Source: Chionoecetes opilio (taxonomy: Eukaryota > Arthropoda > Malacostraca > Decapoda > Majidae). From it: a stretch of DNA of 64,000 nt. Position 1 is the first letter of the stretch, and each line of letters begins with the position of its first letter. Location: NCBI GenBank assembly GCA_016584305.1, contig JACEEZ010016311.1, positions 146,817 to 210,816 on the forward strand, given 5' to 3'. Below are positions 21,491 through 34,869 of this stretch, in pieces. Below the pieces are notes generated by a model. That model saw only the letters and a list, made by a program, of their open reading frames with translations. It searched no databases and had not been told where the DNA came from. A program made the translations under genes and the position numbers.

Positions 21491-23421
21491 GCCAGAGAAT
21501 TGTACGACAACATGTGGCTGGCGGCTGGCCAGGCCCAAGGCCTGTCGGGCCTCCACCGCGAGGCACTCTCCGGGCCATGTCATATATCCTGATGTCCAAC
21601 CCGCCCGAGTTGTTCACGGTGGACCCTCCAACTGAGCAGCTTCACACCACTGGGTTACAGGCAGTGGATGCCGATCCTCCCATTGACGAAACCCGGGGCC
21701 CCCTTTTGGGACGAAGTCAAAAAAGGCGTAGCAAATTTGAAGGGGGGGAAAGGGGGCAGTGGTGTTTGTAAAAACAGTCCCGGAAAGCTCCCAAAGCTGG
21801 GGGGAGGTCATGATCCCCCGGGTTGCATGCTATCCTGATTTCCCCGTGTGGCAATCGGGTTTACCTTTCCCCCTGACGGGAAAAAAGGGGGGCTGGTCGC
21901 CCCTATCGGGAAAAGGGGAAAAGGGGGCCCGGGCAGGACGGCAACAATTCCCCGCGGTATTCCCACTGCCCCGCTTTTCCCGGGGAAAGGGTTTGCTTGC
22001 CCATCTATTGCTGACACGAATTCGCAGTCATTGGTGAAGCATCGGGAGCCCCAAGGCATTTGGGGGTTTTACCCCTGGTAAGTAAAAAACGGACCGTTTT
22101 CCTAGCGCTTCGTGTCCTGGGGAACCCCGACGTATTTTTGGGACGGGGGATGTTTTGCACCCCTATGTTGATTTTCAAAAAAGGGCTTTTGGGGACTCGG
22201 GTGCACGTGAGCACTTGGGACCCTTCTGGACCGGGGGATTCCTGAAAGGGAAATTTTGGTTTGAAAACGGTTTCTGTTTTTGGGGGACTGAGAGGCGTGA
22301 AGTGTGGGGAGGTGTACCCACTTTTTTCCTGTGAATACAGGAGGAGGCAAGGGTGGGGCCTTCCCCCCAATCACTTTTCAACGCTTGTAGGGGAATGGGT
22401 TTTGGGCCCAAAGGGGTAGAAAAAAGTGATTGTGGAGCATCCGTGGGGAAACCCCAACCAAGACACTGACCCTTTTTTTCCCCGAGAGCAGTAATTTTTG
22501 CGAGCGCTGGAGGCCTGGTGAGGGGGGGGGCCCCCCTTTCCCTCGAGGGGGCTGCCCCGAGGGGGGAAAAAAGCCTTTGGGATTTGAGGTCTCCGGCTAA
22601 AGGGGGCCCAAGGGTCCAGGTTTTTGGAGATTTTACTAGATAAAAGCAGTCCCAAGCTTTTCCCGGGCTGTGGCGGGCCCATTGGGGATTTTGGAAAGTT
22701 TACTACATTGGTAGGCAGCCCAAATGACGGGGGTTTCCGCAAGAATTTCTTAGGGACGGTTTTTCATAGCCCACGGTGTTAGGGATCGCTCAGCGGGATT
22801 TATTTGGCGTTGTCGGTACCTTTTGGCAGGAGGAAAAAAGATCCGGATTTCAAGCCCGTTTTGTGATCCCTGTCTTACCATGGTTGTGGGGGACATGGCA
22901 CTAAATAGTGCCCTTGGGAAGAGCCAAAATCAATCCCTTTTTGGTAAAAAGGTTTGCGGGGAATCATGGGGTATCGCTGGGTTTGTTTACTTTGTCAAAT
23001 CACGATTGAAACCTTTGAGACTGAATCGGGGCCATTCCCTTTCCCATAGTCCGCCCAGCCCCCAAAAATTCGGCTATAGGGGGCATGTGGCACGCTACCC
23101 TAAACCCGACCCTTTCCCCATCGGGTTTATCTGAAAAGGGGGACAATCCGGCGGGGGAGGGGGCCAAAGGGGGGCGCCCAAAAGGGCTCGTGGCGGGGGG
23201 CAAGTTGATTTTTGCGAGAGCTGTTTGGTTTAGGGAAAAAGGAGCCTGCATGGGAACTCGCGCGTGGTGACCCCGGGGGGGGGCGTCGTGGGTGGGCGAG
23301 GGGACCGCCCCGGGGCGTTGCTCCCCAATGATTTGATTTTTTGAACCCGCCCAAACCCCCCCGGGGCTTTATCGCCCCCAGACTCCCTGCACGGGTTTTC
23401 AGCCGTGCGGGCTCCGCCCCT
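21491..23421. other. Unassigned G/C-homopolymer-rich, low-quality region
   Basis: From about 21700 the sequence becomes dominated by runs of G, C, A and T. No domain is recognisable in any frame. The ORFs present are short, overlapping and unrelated to known motifs. Confidence 0.4.
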
Positions 23422-26400
23422 GGGGCTACTTTCAGAGAGGTAACGTCCATGTTTCACGACCACCCGACTTTCCCATCAGCTTTTTGGGCGGGTTTTTTGG
23501 CATTCTGCGGGCAGATTGTGTTTGAAATTTAAAAGGGACTTTTAGGGACTTTAAACTTAAAGATCCCTTAAGGGGTGGGGTAGAGGCCCGGAACCCCCAT
23601 ATATAGAAATATTTCTTTAAATTGAGTATTTTATGATTTTTCTGACTCAAGAACAAAAAGGGGAAGTATAAAATGAAATTAGGCCATTTTACAATACCAT
23701 GCGCTCGTGATGAGTTTTTAAAGGGGTGAGGGGGGCCGATTTGGGAAAACGGGGGGAAATCCACCCGCCCTCACCACCCCCAAACCAAACCCCCCCACGG
23801 CTCCGCGAAGAAAGGTCCCAATATTCCTTCTCCTTTTTTTTCCCTTTTCCCTTCCCCTTTTTCCTTCTCCTTCTCCCCCTTTCCCTCTTCCCCTCCTAAC
23901 CTTTTCCTAGCGGGTTGGTAGTATTTGGAAAAAGTAGCAGCAGTAAAGTAGGGGGTAGTCCAGCAGAAAAAAGCCGTGTTTTTTTTTTGGTTCCCAAGCA
24001 TGTCTTGGAAAGAAGACCGTTTTTTCTCGCAATTAAAAACGGATTGGTTTCTGCGAAAACACAACAAGTTGGAAAGGGGGCCCAAAAATTAATAAATCAG
24101 CCCAAAAAACTTTGCAAACAATATCACAAAGCAGTATAACACACATTTCAGAAAGGGTGTTAGTGGAGTGGTTTTGTAATCCAAGAGGTTTGCTTGGACG
24201 TTTAAAAAACACGGTTTATTTTTGTGCTATACTCCTACTTTTAGGCGGGCTACTACTCAACTACTCCCAACGGGCTATAAGAAAAATTTTAGAAAAAGGG
24301 AAAAGGGAGGAGGAGGAAAAGGAAAAGGAAGGGAAGCTAGGAGGTGGGGGGAGGAGGAGGGGGAAGAAGGGGGGAAAGGTTTTTTGGTGGATGATAAATT
24401 TGGTTTATAAACAAAAGCTGAGAGGGGGGAACCCCTTGTGTTTGGCCCTGAAACTTTTCGAGAAATATTTTGTGATTCGCTGGCAGGCTGTAAAGTCTTT
24501 GTATTTCCCCAACCCAAAATAGTTTTCGAACCCCCATAGCGGACACCGTACCCCCCCACTCCCATATCTCGTACCAGAATCCCCGCGAGCTATGGGGGGG
24601 GTTTAGAAAATAGAAAAAAGTTAGTTAAGCTAAAAAAAACCTTTCCCTTTTAAACTCTTTTGGGAAATGTCTCCCCCTGATCCCCCCCACCACAGATTTC
24701 TTTATCAAGGTCCCCCGCGCCCCTCCCCCGCCCAGTCTTTGAAAGGCGCCCCCGGGGCGGCTGTCGCCCCCACTCCCTGGCCCTCCCCCCCCCTGTTTTT
24801 TGGGGGCCCGTTTTTGCGGTCGGGGATGCGTTAATGGTGGATTCGGGGGCGGGGGCCTCCAGGGTTGTGCCCACAGGGGTTTACACTAGTCATAGGGCAC
24901 GAAATCCTCTACCCCAGGGGGTTAGGCGGAGTGAAGCAAGCGGGGTCGGGGTGGGGGCAGGAAAACCTTTATAATCGGCGACCCACGGGCCAGACGGACA
25001 ATTTTTACGTTATTGCCCTTTTTTTTATCCCCTGTTTAAATTTTTGCATTGGTATGGGTCATATACCAACAAAATGGGAAAAAAATTTTGTTGATTCCAA
25101 AGACAGTGAATAAAAAATTCAAAACAATTTAAAAATTATAAAAATAATAAAAGGTTAAAAGCAAAAAAGGGTGACGAAAAAAATGTTTATGCACTTTTTG
25201 ATTTTCCTTTAATTATTTATTCTGGGTATGACTTATGGGGGGTTTCCCGGGCCCACGTTTTTGCTACGGCGTTTAAAATTGACTTCATGTAACGTAAACC
25301 GGAGCCCACTTCCTGCTTGTGGGGAACCTTAAAAGACGTGGTCTGGGAGACATTCAAAAAAGATTTTTAAAGGGCACGGTTTTTAGTTTAACTAATTTCC
25401 CCTCTTTTTTGTACAAGGGGGAAGTCGCGGGGTTTCTGGTACGAGATAGGGGAGTGGCGCTAGGGTTTTCATATGGGCTTGATAGTGTTTGGGCTAGCAA
25501 AGTAAAATTACGTCACAGCCTCCCCAAAGGCGAATCCAAGTATTTTAAAAAAAGTTTCAGCCAATACAAGGTTTTCCCGCTCCAGCTGTGTTTAAAAACA
25601 AATTTTTTTCTTTCCAAACACCAAAAGCCCACCCTTTTTCCCTCCTCCTCCCCCTCCACCCCCCTAGCTTCTTCCTCCTTTTCCCTCCTCCTAACCTTTC
25701 TTATGCAGCCGGCAGCAGTTGTAGCAGAAAGCAGCACCCGCAGAAAAAAAACTTTAAGGGGTTTTTGTGGGTCCAAGCATCTTTCCTTATATATTTACGA
25801 AGCCCAACCCAAAAACACTTGCTAAAAGGTTTGTTACAGGCTTATTTTTTTTACTCTCCCCAATACCACTACCACCCACCGCTCCCACCAATACAACCCC
25901 CCGAAACTGTTTAAAAAGAAAAAGGTACTTCTTTTCCTCCCCCCTCCCCTCCACCTCCAGCCCCCTCTCCTCCCCCCCCCCCCTTCCTCCTCCCCCCCCC
26001 CTTTCCCAGGCCCCGGCAGCAGTTCCCGTAGCACACCCAGCAAAAAGCAGAAAGCAGAAGCAGCAGAAATTTAAAAAAAAGGGCCGTTTTTTTTGTCTTT
26101 CCAAAGGCATCGTTTTGGGTACAAAAAGCCCCAACCCCCAAAAAACCACGCTGAAAGTGGGGTTACAGGGGTTTATATTTTATTTACTGCTGCCACCACT
26201 CCCACTATCACTGTTTCCCCCACTCCCCCAAAAATCCCACCAACTGCACAAAAAAAAGGCTAGGGGGGAAAAGGGGAAAAGGGAAAGAAGGAATAAAATT
26301 TATATTATATGTACCTTTTTGTTTTTCGCGGAGCTGTGGGGGTGGGGGGTATGGTTTTTTTGGTGAGTCATGGTGAGATGCCCTTTACCCCACTGGGGCC

Positions 26401-26709
26401 CAATCCCCCCCCAAAAAAAATAAATCACGAGCGGATGGCATTTTTAATATGGCCTAATTTCTTTTGGTAAAATTGCCCGGGTTCAGTTCTTGAGTCAGAA
26501 AACTTTTTATATATACTCAATTTTGAGTTTTTTAGGTATAGGCTTTCCCTTTTAAAAACTGCCTGGAGGCATTTGCGTAATTTTGACAGCTCAAAGTTTT
26601 TTAAGACGTCCCAATGTCCCGGCAAATCCCAAAAGTCCCCCAGAAAAAGCTTTGGAAAGTCGCAAAGGTGTGCAGCCCGGAAAAGTAAGCCTCTTTTTGA
26701 ATGTACCCC
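23422..26709. mobile_element. Degraded copy of the palindrome family as a TIR element, about 3.3 kb
   Basis: The left TIR 23422 to about 24660 starts GGGGCTACTTTCAGAGAGG. It corresponds to the right palindrome arm, plus the first bases that the 19.6-kb copy lacks. The right TIR about 25347-26709 ends ...GAATGTACCCC and corresponds to the left arm. The interior (24660-25347) contains AT-rich sequence including ATGTTTATGCAC near 25182, shared with the 43-kb and 33-kb repeats. Both TIRs contain the nested hairpin and triplet tracts in corrupted form. This copy shows the GGGGCTAC...GTAGCCCC ends are outer ends, so the 18.4-20.8 kb palindrome looks like two such TIRs joined end to end. Confidence 0.7.
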
Positions 26710-26710
26710 G

Positions 26711-27594
26711 GGGGCGATTACGCTGCCCCCCACCCAAAATAAGGGGGAAAAAAAAATTTAAAGTTTTAGAGAAAGTGAGGATAAGGGGATTTTAATAAAC
26801 GCCCGGAACAGGGTTTCTGTAATTATCATTTTTTTGTTTATCAGTATTCACACCCCCCATTTAAGGGTTTTTCACCAAAATCACAAAAACAATAAAAATT
26901 TTCCCCGCCCACAAAGCGTTTTCCTTCCTGGGGTAAAAACAAAACCCCAAAAAATTCCTAAAAACCCCCGGTCACTAGGTAATTTTTACCAAATTCGAAC
27001 ACCACTCGGATGAATCATGGCCTTTAGCTTTATACACTGGTGTATCAGAGGGTCACCCCAAATCAGTCACCCTCAGCAACCCCACAACCACCCCAGCACA
27101 ACATGTGGGTCCCTCGGGGGTTAAACCACCCACTCACCTCACCCTAAAGCTCACTAAAGCCAGCCCCACTCCAAAAATGAATACACTACCCTGAATACAC
27201 ATAACCCAATGAATATATAAGGGCCCAATACAAAAACTAATCAATGCCTTATACACCCTTAAAAATACATCGCTCCACACATCCTTCGAAAAGGGTTGTA
27301 CGAACGCCCTCCCCGCGCGGTTTTCGCGAAAAGGCGGGCCAGAGAGAGAGAGAAAAAACCGTGTTTTTTCCCCTTACCTCGCCTACTTGCCGTGCCCGTC
27401 ACTACGACCGCGGGTGTAAAATTTCCCGGGAAAACCTATATCAAAACGTTTAAGGGGGACGGGGAAAGTGAAGTAAAATTTTGAGCTTTTAAATTTAAAC
27501 TAGCTATATATGTATTACTTTACTCTCACCACTAAAGTAAACTTTTAGCCAAATCGTGAGCCCACAGGTTTAAAACCCATTTTCTCGCATTACA
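26711..27594 (-). repeat. 3' LTR of Ty3/Gypsy element B (minus strand)
   Basis: It matches 38804-39614 throughout, beginning GGCGATTACGCTGCC and ending TTTTCTCGCATTACA, but carries many homopolymer insertions. The flanks differ at both ends. It directly abuts the end of the preceding TIR element. Confidence 0.85.
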
Positions 27595-28959
27595 TGGCTT
27601 TTTCCCCCCCCCAAAAAAAATTGTCCTTGTTCCCCCGGGCCTTTCATCCCCAAAAACCCCTACCGGGATATTAGCTAGGTAAAAACAAAAAAAAAAAGAA
27701 AACATATATACAAAAACCAAAATCAGGATTTCCTTTCCCCTTTTAAATTCACATAGGGTCTTCCTTTCCCCCCCCAAAAACAAAAATACTTAAGTTGGAC
27801 AACAATTTCAAATGAACTTTAAAAAAAAAAATTTAATTTAATTATTTAAATTGCGTTTTTAATTTTCTTACCCCCTCACCAAGAGCAGATTAACCGGGTT
27901 TGGGGATAAAAATCAATTTTAATGACTTTACCCACCTTTCCATTTTATCTCTTATTTACTTGGGGCCGAAGCCATATAGAGTCGCGCTGGGAAATAAACC
28001 CTAGTCGAATGGGGATTCCCCTTTTCCCCAAATAAACCTAGGCATAGGCACGTAGGGGGAAATCACGACCCGGAAAATTTTTCCCCTTTCCCCTTTCCCT
28101 AAAATTGGGATAAGGCTCACCCCCTTATTGAGGAAAAACCCTCCCCCCCGGGGGCAATCACCCAACGAGCAAAAACTCAGAGCCAAAATACAAACCTTGG
28201 GTCTAACGACATCCTTTTTCGGGTTTTAGTGTATTTGGGGGGTTTAAACATGTACAACCCCCTAAGGTAATCATTCTCCCCCCAACCCTTACAATTTGGT
28301 CCCAGGGGGGCCCCATCAAAATAACCCTTTTTCCCCCCCAAAAGAGATTTTCCAATCTGGGCATTAAAATTCCTCTACGATCTCCTCACTGGGGCCCCCT
28401 CCTTAGGTGGTGGTTTCAAGTTCCTCCTTTAACTATTACTACTTTTTCGGGTCCCAAAAGCCCGGGCCCTCTTGTTTCCATATATTTTCTTAAATTTTTT
28501 CGGCCCGCCCCCTTTTAAAGTAACCCCCGTCAAATTATTTTTAACAACCCTATGCAACCCCCATCCCCTCAATACTTTCCCCTATTTTTTTACCCCCCCA
28601 ACCACTTAAAAACCCAGAGTTTTTTGGGGGCCCGGGTTCCCCCCAAAGGGGGTTCTCTTTTCACCCACGCCAATTCGTCTTTCTCCAACCTCTCGTTTTT
28701 CCCTTTTTAAAATTTGCTTTCTCCCCCAAATTTTTTTTACCTTTTTCCTCCAAATTTGTTTCTTTATGATTTTTGGTGCCCCTGTGTTTTCCCCTCTGAA
28801 TCAATTTGGTAAAATTCACAAATCAACCTTGGGAAGGGGTACGGGGAAAAAAAAAGAAAAGAAAAGGGTTTGGGTTTCCCCTTGTCTCATGCACTGCAAT
28901 AAATTTAGCACTCTTTGGGGTTTTTTAAGAGATAACTGGGCCCCTCTATTGGGATAAAA

Positions 28960-29430
28960 CCCCGCACAGGTTTGAGAGAATTGTGTTTATTGTTTTGGTG
29001 CATCCTTTAGAGATACTATTACCTTGTGGATAAAAAGGTGTGGGGGTTTTCCTAACTGTATTTTTTCATGAACCCCACAAAATTTTTTAAATTTCGAGAC
29101 GTAAATTCCTTAGCGTTATCTAACAAAAAAGGTTTTGGGGCTCCAAATGCACTAAAAATATTCCCAAAAATTTTACATTACTTTCGGTCATTTCCCAGTT
29201 CTTAATTTATTTAAAACCCCAGTTTTAAAAAAATATAATGATCTATTTTAGTTAATACAGGGGGTATTTGGGGCCCCGTTTCCATGTCGGTTATGTCTAT
29301 GCTTATCCTCTCTAGAGGTCTTTCTTACTTTACGGTAATTCTTGCCATTTTTGTTGGAGTCCATGAAACCCTTATTTTGTTGACAGGTTTTTAAAACCTT
29401 CCTCAATATTCTCTCACATCGTTTTCCCAA
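28960..29430 (-). pseudogene. pol: Integrase remnant of element B
   Basis: On the minus strand, fragments in alternating frames give the zinc-domain end CQQNKGF near 29385, a proline/leucine linker like element A's, a region corresponding to the first Asp (near 29300), and FLLDNAKEFTS near 29100-29130, the second catalytic Asp with the conserved DN-x-x-EF. The order and spacing match element A's integrase. The repeated frame changes sit at homopolymers, so they may be consensus errors. Confidence 0.7.
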
Positions 29431-30851
29431 ATTGGGCCAATAAAAATATCCTTCTGCCTTATTGACTTTTCCTTTTTTTTTGCCCTAAATGAACCCCCCA
29501 TTCCTTATTATGAATTTAAACCCCAAGGGGCCCCTTGCTTCAGTTCACTAGGCAAAAACCCAAAAAAAGTAGTGTTTCACTGTTATCTAACCCGCGTTTT
29601 TTGTTAAATATAAAAACTTCTTCTATCACCCAAAATTTATCTAAAAATAATTCGGGGGGATTTTTGATCGGGTAATTTTGCCCCCCCTTTTTAGTACTCT
29701 ATAATTTTCTCCATTGAAGGGGCCCCCTCGTTGCATTTTCCCTTTATTTCTCTTTAGTTTTTCCTAACCACTCTCTTCTACTTGACCATCGAAGATTCTT
29801 ACGGTCTACTAAGGTGGTCTCTCAGGCTTTTTTTTCCCCCGCTTTATATTTTTTTGTACCATAGTCTCTTTATTTTTAGGGGTCCACCTGTTTATCCTAG
29901 GTGACTGGTTCCCTTGTTTTTAAAAAACTGGGGGCCCCTAAAAGGTTGGGGTTTGGCTGTTCGATGATAACCTTTTTGGGTTTCCCACAAGGGAAAAGAT
30001 GAAACTGTCTTTCAGGCTAAAAAAATCCCCCAGGGCTTCCTAAACTGTTGCTGTGTATTTGCGTTTTTAACGGGGTTTTAAAATTTTTTTGGGGGAAAAT
30101 AAGAGATTACCGGGCTTTTCCCGTTTATTATACTGCATTGTTTCTGCTCCTACAGGGGTTTTACTAGCATCGGTATCCAACGCAAAATGTTTTTTGATAT
30201 TTGGGGGTTTGTTAAGTGGGAGCCCCTAGTTAGTTTTTTTTTTAAATATCTGGGAAAGCCTTCGGCTTTTCCCCTGACCATTCGAATGGGTTTTCTTTCT
30301 TTGTCAAATTATTTATCGGCACCCCCTATTTTTGCTTTAAACCTTCTATGACTTCCTATAGAAAACCCCACCATTCCCCCGAAATCTTTTTGGCTTCCCT
30401 TTATATTTGGGGGGGGTTTTTATTTTTTTCTACGGTTCTATGTTGTCTGGGTTGGGTGGTAAAATTCCTTGGTCCTAAGTTTCCCTAAAAACTAACTTTT
30501 CTTTGCCCTTTTTTACATTTGGGCAAATTTAATTTGGGCCCCCAAAATTTTGTCAGGGGGTTCAAATAACCTATCGTCCTTTCCAAAAAAGACCTCGTTT
30601 AAATGGGTGCCATCAGGATAAGGGCATCCAGATAATTTTTTTTAAACCAGGGTTTTCTTTTGTAAAAGGGGGTTAAAAAATTTGGGGTAATTTGCGAAGA
30701 AAAAAAATTGCCCCATGCAATTCAACCCAAAGGGAAGTCTTTTTAACCTATATAAGGGGTATTCCTTTTTAAAAGTTTTTAGATCTCTACTATTCTCATC
30801 CAACAGTAACTGATACTATGCATTTTTATAATTTTTAGGGGGGCTTTGTAT

Positions 30852-31163
30852 TCATAGCCCGCTACAGACCCTTACTAAAATCTTTCCCAATTTTGGGGGA
30901 AGGGGGGTTGGGGTTTTCATGGCTAAAAAGTTGGGTTCACTTTCCTTAATCCAGACACATCCTTTTTTTTCCCCCTTTGGCTTGTTAAACCATTTCATAG
31001 GACTTAACCACGAAACGTGGAATTTTTTATAGGCCTTCTCTTCCCTTTCTCTCAACATTTTTGCCCATTTTAAATTTCCCTTTGGGTTTCTCCGGATACC
31101 TAAATGGACTCCTCTTTCACGGTTTTGGAGGGTAACACCTGAATAGAGTGGTTCAGTTTTCAT
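30852..31163 (-). pseudogene. pol: Reverse transcriptase N-terminal remnant of element B
   Basis: A minus-strand open frame contains NPKGNLKWAKML, HVSWLSPM, FNKPKGEKKGCVW and TPTPLPPKL. Position by position these match the RT entry region of element A (SPIVLVNKPDG, then the DYR and PLPRLEE segments). It stops before the catalytic YxDD region. Stretches around it (about 29.9-31.4 kb) presumably hold the rest of RT and RNase H but are too corrupted to read. Confidence 0.7.
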
Positions 31164-31169
31164 GGTGCC

Positions 31170-32149
31170 TAGTTCTCCGCATCTAAGATAAATAATTTAT
31201 GGGGTTGTTTTTTTCAAGGCGAAAAAATGGTGTCTCTCCTTGGGCCACTTAGGTTTTTTCCCCGTTCCCTTTTCCAAAAAATAGCCCTTTTATTTTGTTC
31301 CCGCCGGGTACCAATACCCTTTTCAGATCACTGTGGGTAACATAGCGGGTTTCCAAAACTAGTGGTGAGACAAACGTGGGGCCCGCCTAAACCCTTTTTG
31401 CTCTTTAATTTTCCCCTGAGTTTATACTCCCTACCTAGCTAAAAAAAGTACCAGGGGGCCCCTAACTTCCCAAAAATCCATTACTGTTATTAATTTTTGG
31501 TAGAAAGATTTGGGCCTTTCTTTAGTAACCTGGACACAAATAGGTGCTATATTTTGCACTTGTCTTTTTCCCAGGGTTTAAACCCAAAAGGGAAAGGTTT
31601 TCCCCCCCCACCTTTGCCCCCTGGTAATTCTAAAAAATTGAGTTTTTTTCTGGGTTTTTTGGTTTCCCCCTTCCCCTGTATTCTTTTATGACACTTGCTT
31701 TAGGCACTTCATCTTTTCACTCCACGCTCTTTTAAATGCTCTTATGGTTTCCGTTATGGTGGTTTAACAAATTTTAAAAGGGGGAAGTTAGGTTAGCCCA
31801 CATGACTTTTTTTTGTTTTTTTAATTTATAGTAATTTCTTCTAGTCCTATTAATTATCCCTACCAGGGCTTGGGTGGATAAATTTTTGGTTCTTGGGACT
31901 ACAAAAAATTTAAAACTTCTATTGTTCTATCTTTATCCTATGGTTAATTTTTTCTTTTTACTTGACCTAAGATTTCTAAAATCCTTGCCCCGTTAGCCCG
32001 TCAAAAAATAGGGATTTTACTGTGGGTTCTTTTTTTTAAGTGTAAGTTTAAAATGCCCCTTTCTTTTTTAAAATGAAATTTGCTCCTGTGGCTAAAAAAA
32101 CTTCCCTGACTTTGGGCATTAATGGCTAAAGGGGGTTATTGGGGATCGA
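31170..32149 (-). other. Element B interior, unreadable
   Basis: This should contain the protease to RT linker. Homopolymer-rich sequence gives no trustworthy motif. Confidence 0.3.
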
Positions 32150-33660
32150 TTTTTTCTTTTAGTCTATTCACTTTAAACTGGATTTTTGGGGAAAACTGCT
32201 CGGTTTCCCAGAAGAGTTGGGAAGGAGTCGTTTTATGGTGATAGACTCGGGCCCGCGGGGCGATGGGGTTTGGGACTTTCCCGCCGCAAACCCAAAAAAA
32301 CCCTTTCCTTGCCTTTAGAAAAATCTTATATATCTTGACTTTTCTCAAACTCTTTTACAAGATAGGTATTTTTTTTGCATCAGTGAATCAGGCAGTGATT
32401 TTTCAAAAAACAACACCCCCATTTTAAATCAAAGGGGAAAAAAAAAAAGTCATGACGACTATCACAAGAGTAGGCGGGCTTTTTGGTTTTCAGTGCATTG
32501 AAATGTTGTTCCCACCCGATATTAACCCAAACTACCAGATGTATTTTGAAAGCTGAGCCCACCATGTGGTTTATAAAACATTTTCTGCATATCATGAAAC
32601 ATAAAAAAAATACATAAGACTACACTAATATTAAGATAAGAAAAGGGAAAATAAAAAAAGTGATAAACATTTTTTTTTGCTTATTTTGCTTTAACTCGCT
32701 GTAAACCCCAAAGTTTTTGGGCCGCATTCAATTTTTAAGAACTGTTTCAAAATCCTTATACTTTTCCGCCTTTCCCGTGGTATGTAGAAAGTACCCAAAA
32801 AGGAAAAAGGGGTATGTTTTCAAAATGGTAAGAAAATTAAATATACTGCAAACTGGGACAGTGAGGGTGAGATTTTCCTATTTCAGGAGAGGGCTTTTTC
32901 TCGGGGAAACAATCAGAGGGGTCCCCCCCGTCCGGCACCAGTTTGGAAAAAAGTTTAAAATTTTTTTAGCCCTTTTTACCACCTTTCCTTTTTCCTTTTG
33001 GTACGTGTCATACCACCCGGGGAAACGGAAAAAAATATAAAAATTTTTAAAAAAGTTCTTGGAAAATTTAATGCGACCAAAAATTATGGAGTTACAGCGA
33101 GTTAAGCAAAATAAGCAAAAAAAAATGTTTTTACACCTTTTTCTTTCCTTCAATTTTCTTAATATTAGTTTAGTCTTAGTGTAATTTTTTTATGCTCTGA
33201 TATGCAGCAATGTATTATGAACCGATGGAGGCTCAGCTTTTAAAATATCATCTGGAGCTTGGTAAAACGGGAGGAGGTTTCAACATTTTAATGCACTGAA
33301 AACCCAAAAGTCCGCCCCACTCTTGTGATAGTCAGTTTATTTACTTTATTTTTTCCCCTTTTTGAGTTTTGAATGGGGGTGTTGTTTTTGAAAAAATTTA
33401 TGCCGGGGTTTATGAAAGCAAAAAAAAATAAGGGCCCATCTTGTTTAAGAGGGGGAAATAAAAAACCCAAAAAATATGAATATTTTTTTGAGGGGAAAAG
33501 AAGGGTTTTGGGTTTAGGCAAGGCAAGTACCACCACCACCGGGCCCCGCAGGGCCCCAGTCTATCAGCCAATCAGCGAAAGTCCCTTTCAAAAACCGGGG
33601 TAGGGATTTGAGCAGCTCCCAAAACCCAGGGTCCAGGTTAAGGAAAAGACTAAGTCACCG
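32150..33660. mobile_element. Foldback element inserted in element B
   Basis: Arms 32150 to about 32810 and about 32985-33660 are inverted copies. GTGATAGACTCGGGCCC at left mirrors GGGCCCCAGTCTATCA at right, GACTATCACAAGAG mirrors CTCTTGTGATAGTC, and TTTGCTTTAACTCGCTGTAA mirrors TTACAGCGAGTTAAGCAAAA. The spacer is about 175 nt. Related sequence (GGTACGTGTCATA, ATATCATCTGG, AATGTTTATGCACC) occurs at 24990-25310, 42965-43075 and 43540-43835. No coding capacity. Confidence 0.8.
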
Positions 33661-34869
33661 GGGGAAAAACTTTCCTCCCAGGGGGCAACCGGAATGCCTC
33701 TCCCACATCCCCCTCTCCAGCAATAAAACAAGCGTTGTACCTTTGGGTTTTCCCCAGGGCAGTTGCGGGCCCGAGTGGTTGTTTATTTTACCCGTGGGAC
33801 AAAAAAGTCTGGGAATCCTTTTCCCCCCTAAAAAACGGGGTGCTTCTGGTCTTTACCTACTCTAAATTTGAATTTCCTCCCCATTCCTTCCATCTGTGCT
33901 CGCAGTTCTTTTACTTCTACTACGGGGCGACATTCCTGTGACTGTTCTGCTATTGGGGGGAAATTTACTCGGGGAGCGGATGTTTCTCTGACAGCTCAGG
34001 TTCGGGTTTACCCCCATATTCTTTTTGTGTCTTTCCGAGGGCGATGGCCCCCTCAGTCTCCATCTCTCATAAATTTTCCCAGGGGATTTGTTCATCCATG
34101 AAAAAACTTAATTTTCCCTTTTTTGGCTTGGTAATCCTTAACAGTTTTTTTTTATGACTTATCCCTACGGGGAATTTTTCCTGAATGTTTTGACTTTGCT
34201 TCCAAAAATGGCGTTTTAATTTGATTTATTGCGAAATCTTGAGGATCTTCCAGCCTTTAATACTTGACCTCCGAAATCTGTAAGGTTTGTCGAATTTTTG
34301 TCTTTTAGTTTTTCTAACCAATAAGTTGGGGCCCCACCATCAAAAATTGACCTGACTTAGGGCTCGTATGTAAACGCTAACGGGGGCCACTCTTGCCAAA
34401 AGGGAAACAACTTTCACTGGGAAAAAAAAAATTTTAAACCCTTTCCCCCCCGGCTTCGATTCCCTCAAATCACTAGTTTCAGCATTCTTTTAACTCTAGG
34501 TTTTACCAATGCCCTCACTGGTATCCTGAACCCTTCTCCTCTCCCTTACTCTAAACAAAACTCAAGAGCCTCTTCGTTCTTTCCACTTTCTTGTTCAAAA
34601 CAGAATCATCCTTTTTTAGACCTGTTCAGAAACAATTTTTTTCTATTTTTTTTACCCCCCTGAAAATTTTCCCATGGTTTTTGCCCTGAAAAACCCGAAA
34701 ATTACAACCCATTTTGAGTTAAAATGTCAGAAACCTTTGCCTCTTTGGACCTCAAGATATTAACCCCGCGACAGTAGAAAAGCGCCTAATTTTGCCTTCC
34801 CCCAGATTTTTTTTTCACCTGAGATTTTTTTCCCAATTGGGATAGAACAAAAAATTTTGGGTATCAAAT
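33661..34869 (-). other. Element B interior, unassigned
   Basis: A polar, S/R-rich minus-strand reading (34095-33862) could be a Gag remnant but has no zinc knuckle. Nothing else is identifiable. Confidence 0.25.

Noticed and set aside
25319..26366. ORFs of 168-199 aa in 25.3-26.4 kb
   Set aside because: Degraded copy of the palindrome arm and pyrimidine tracts; no domain.
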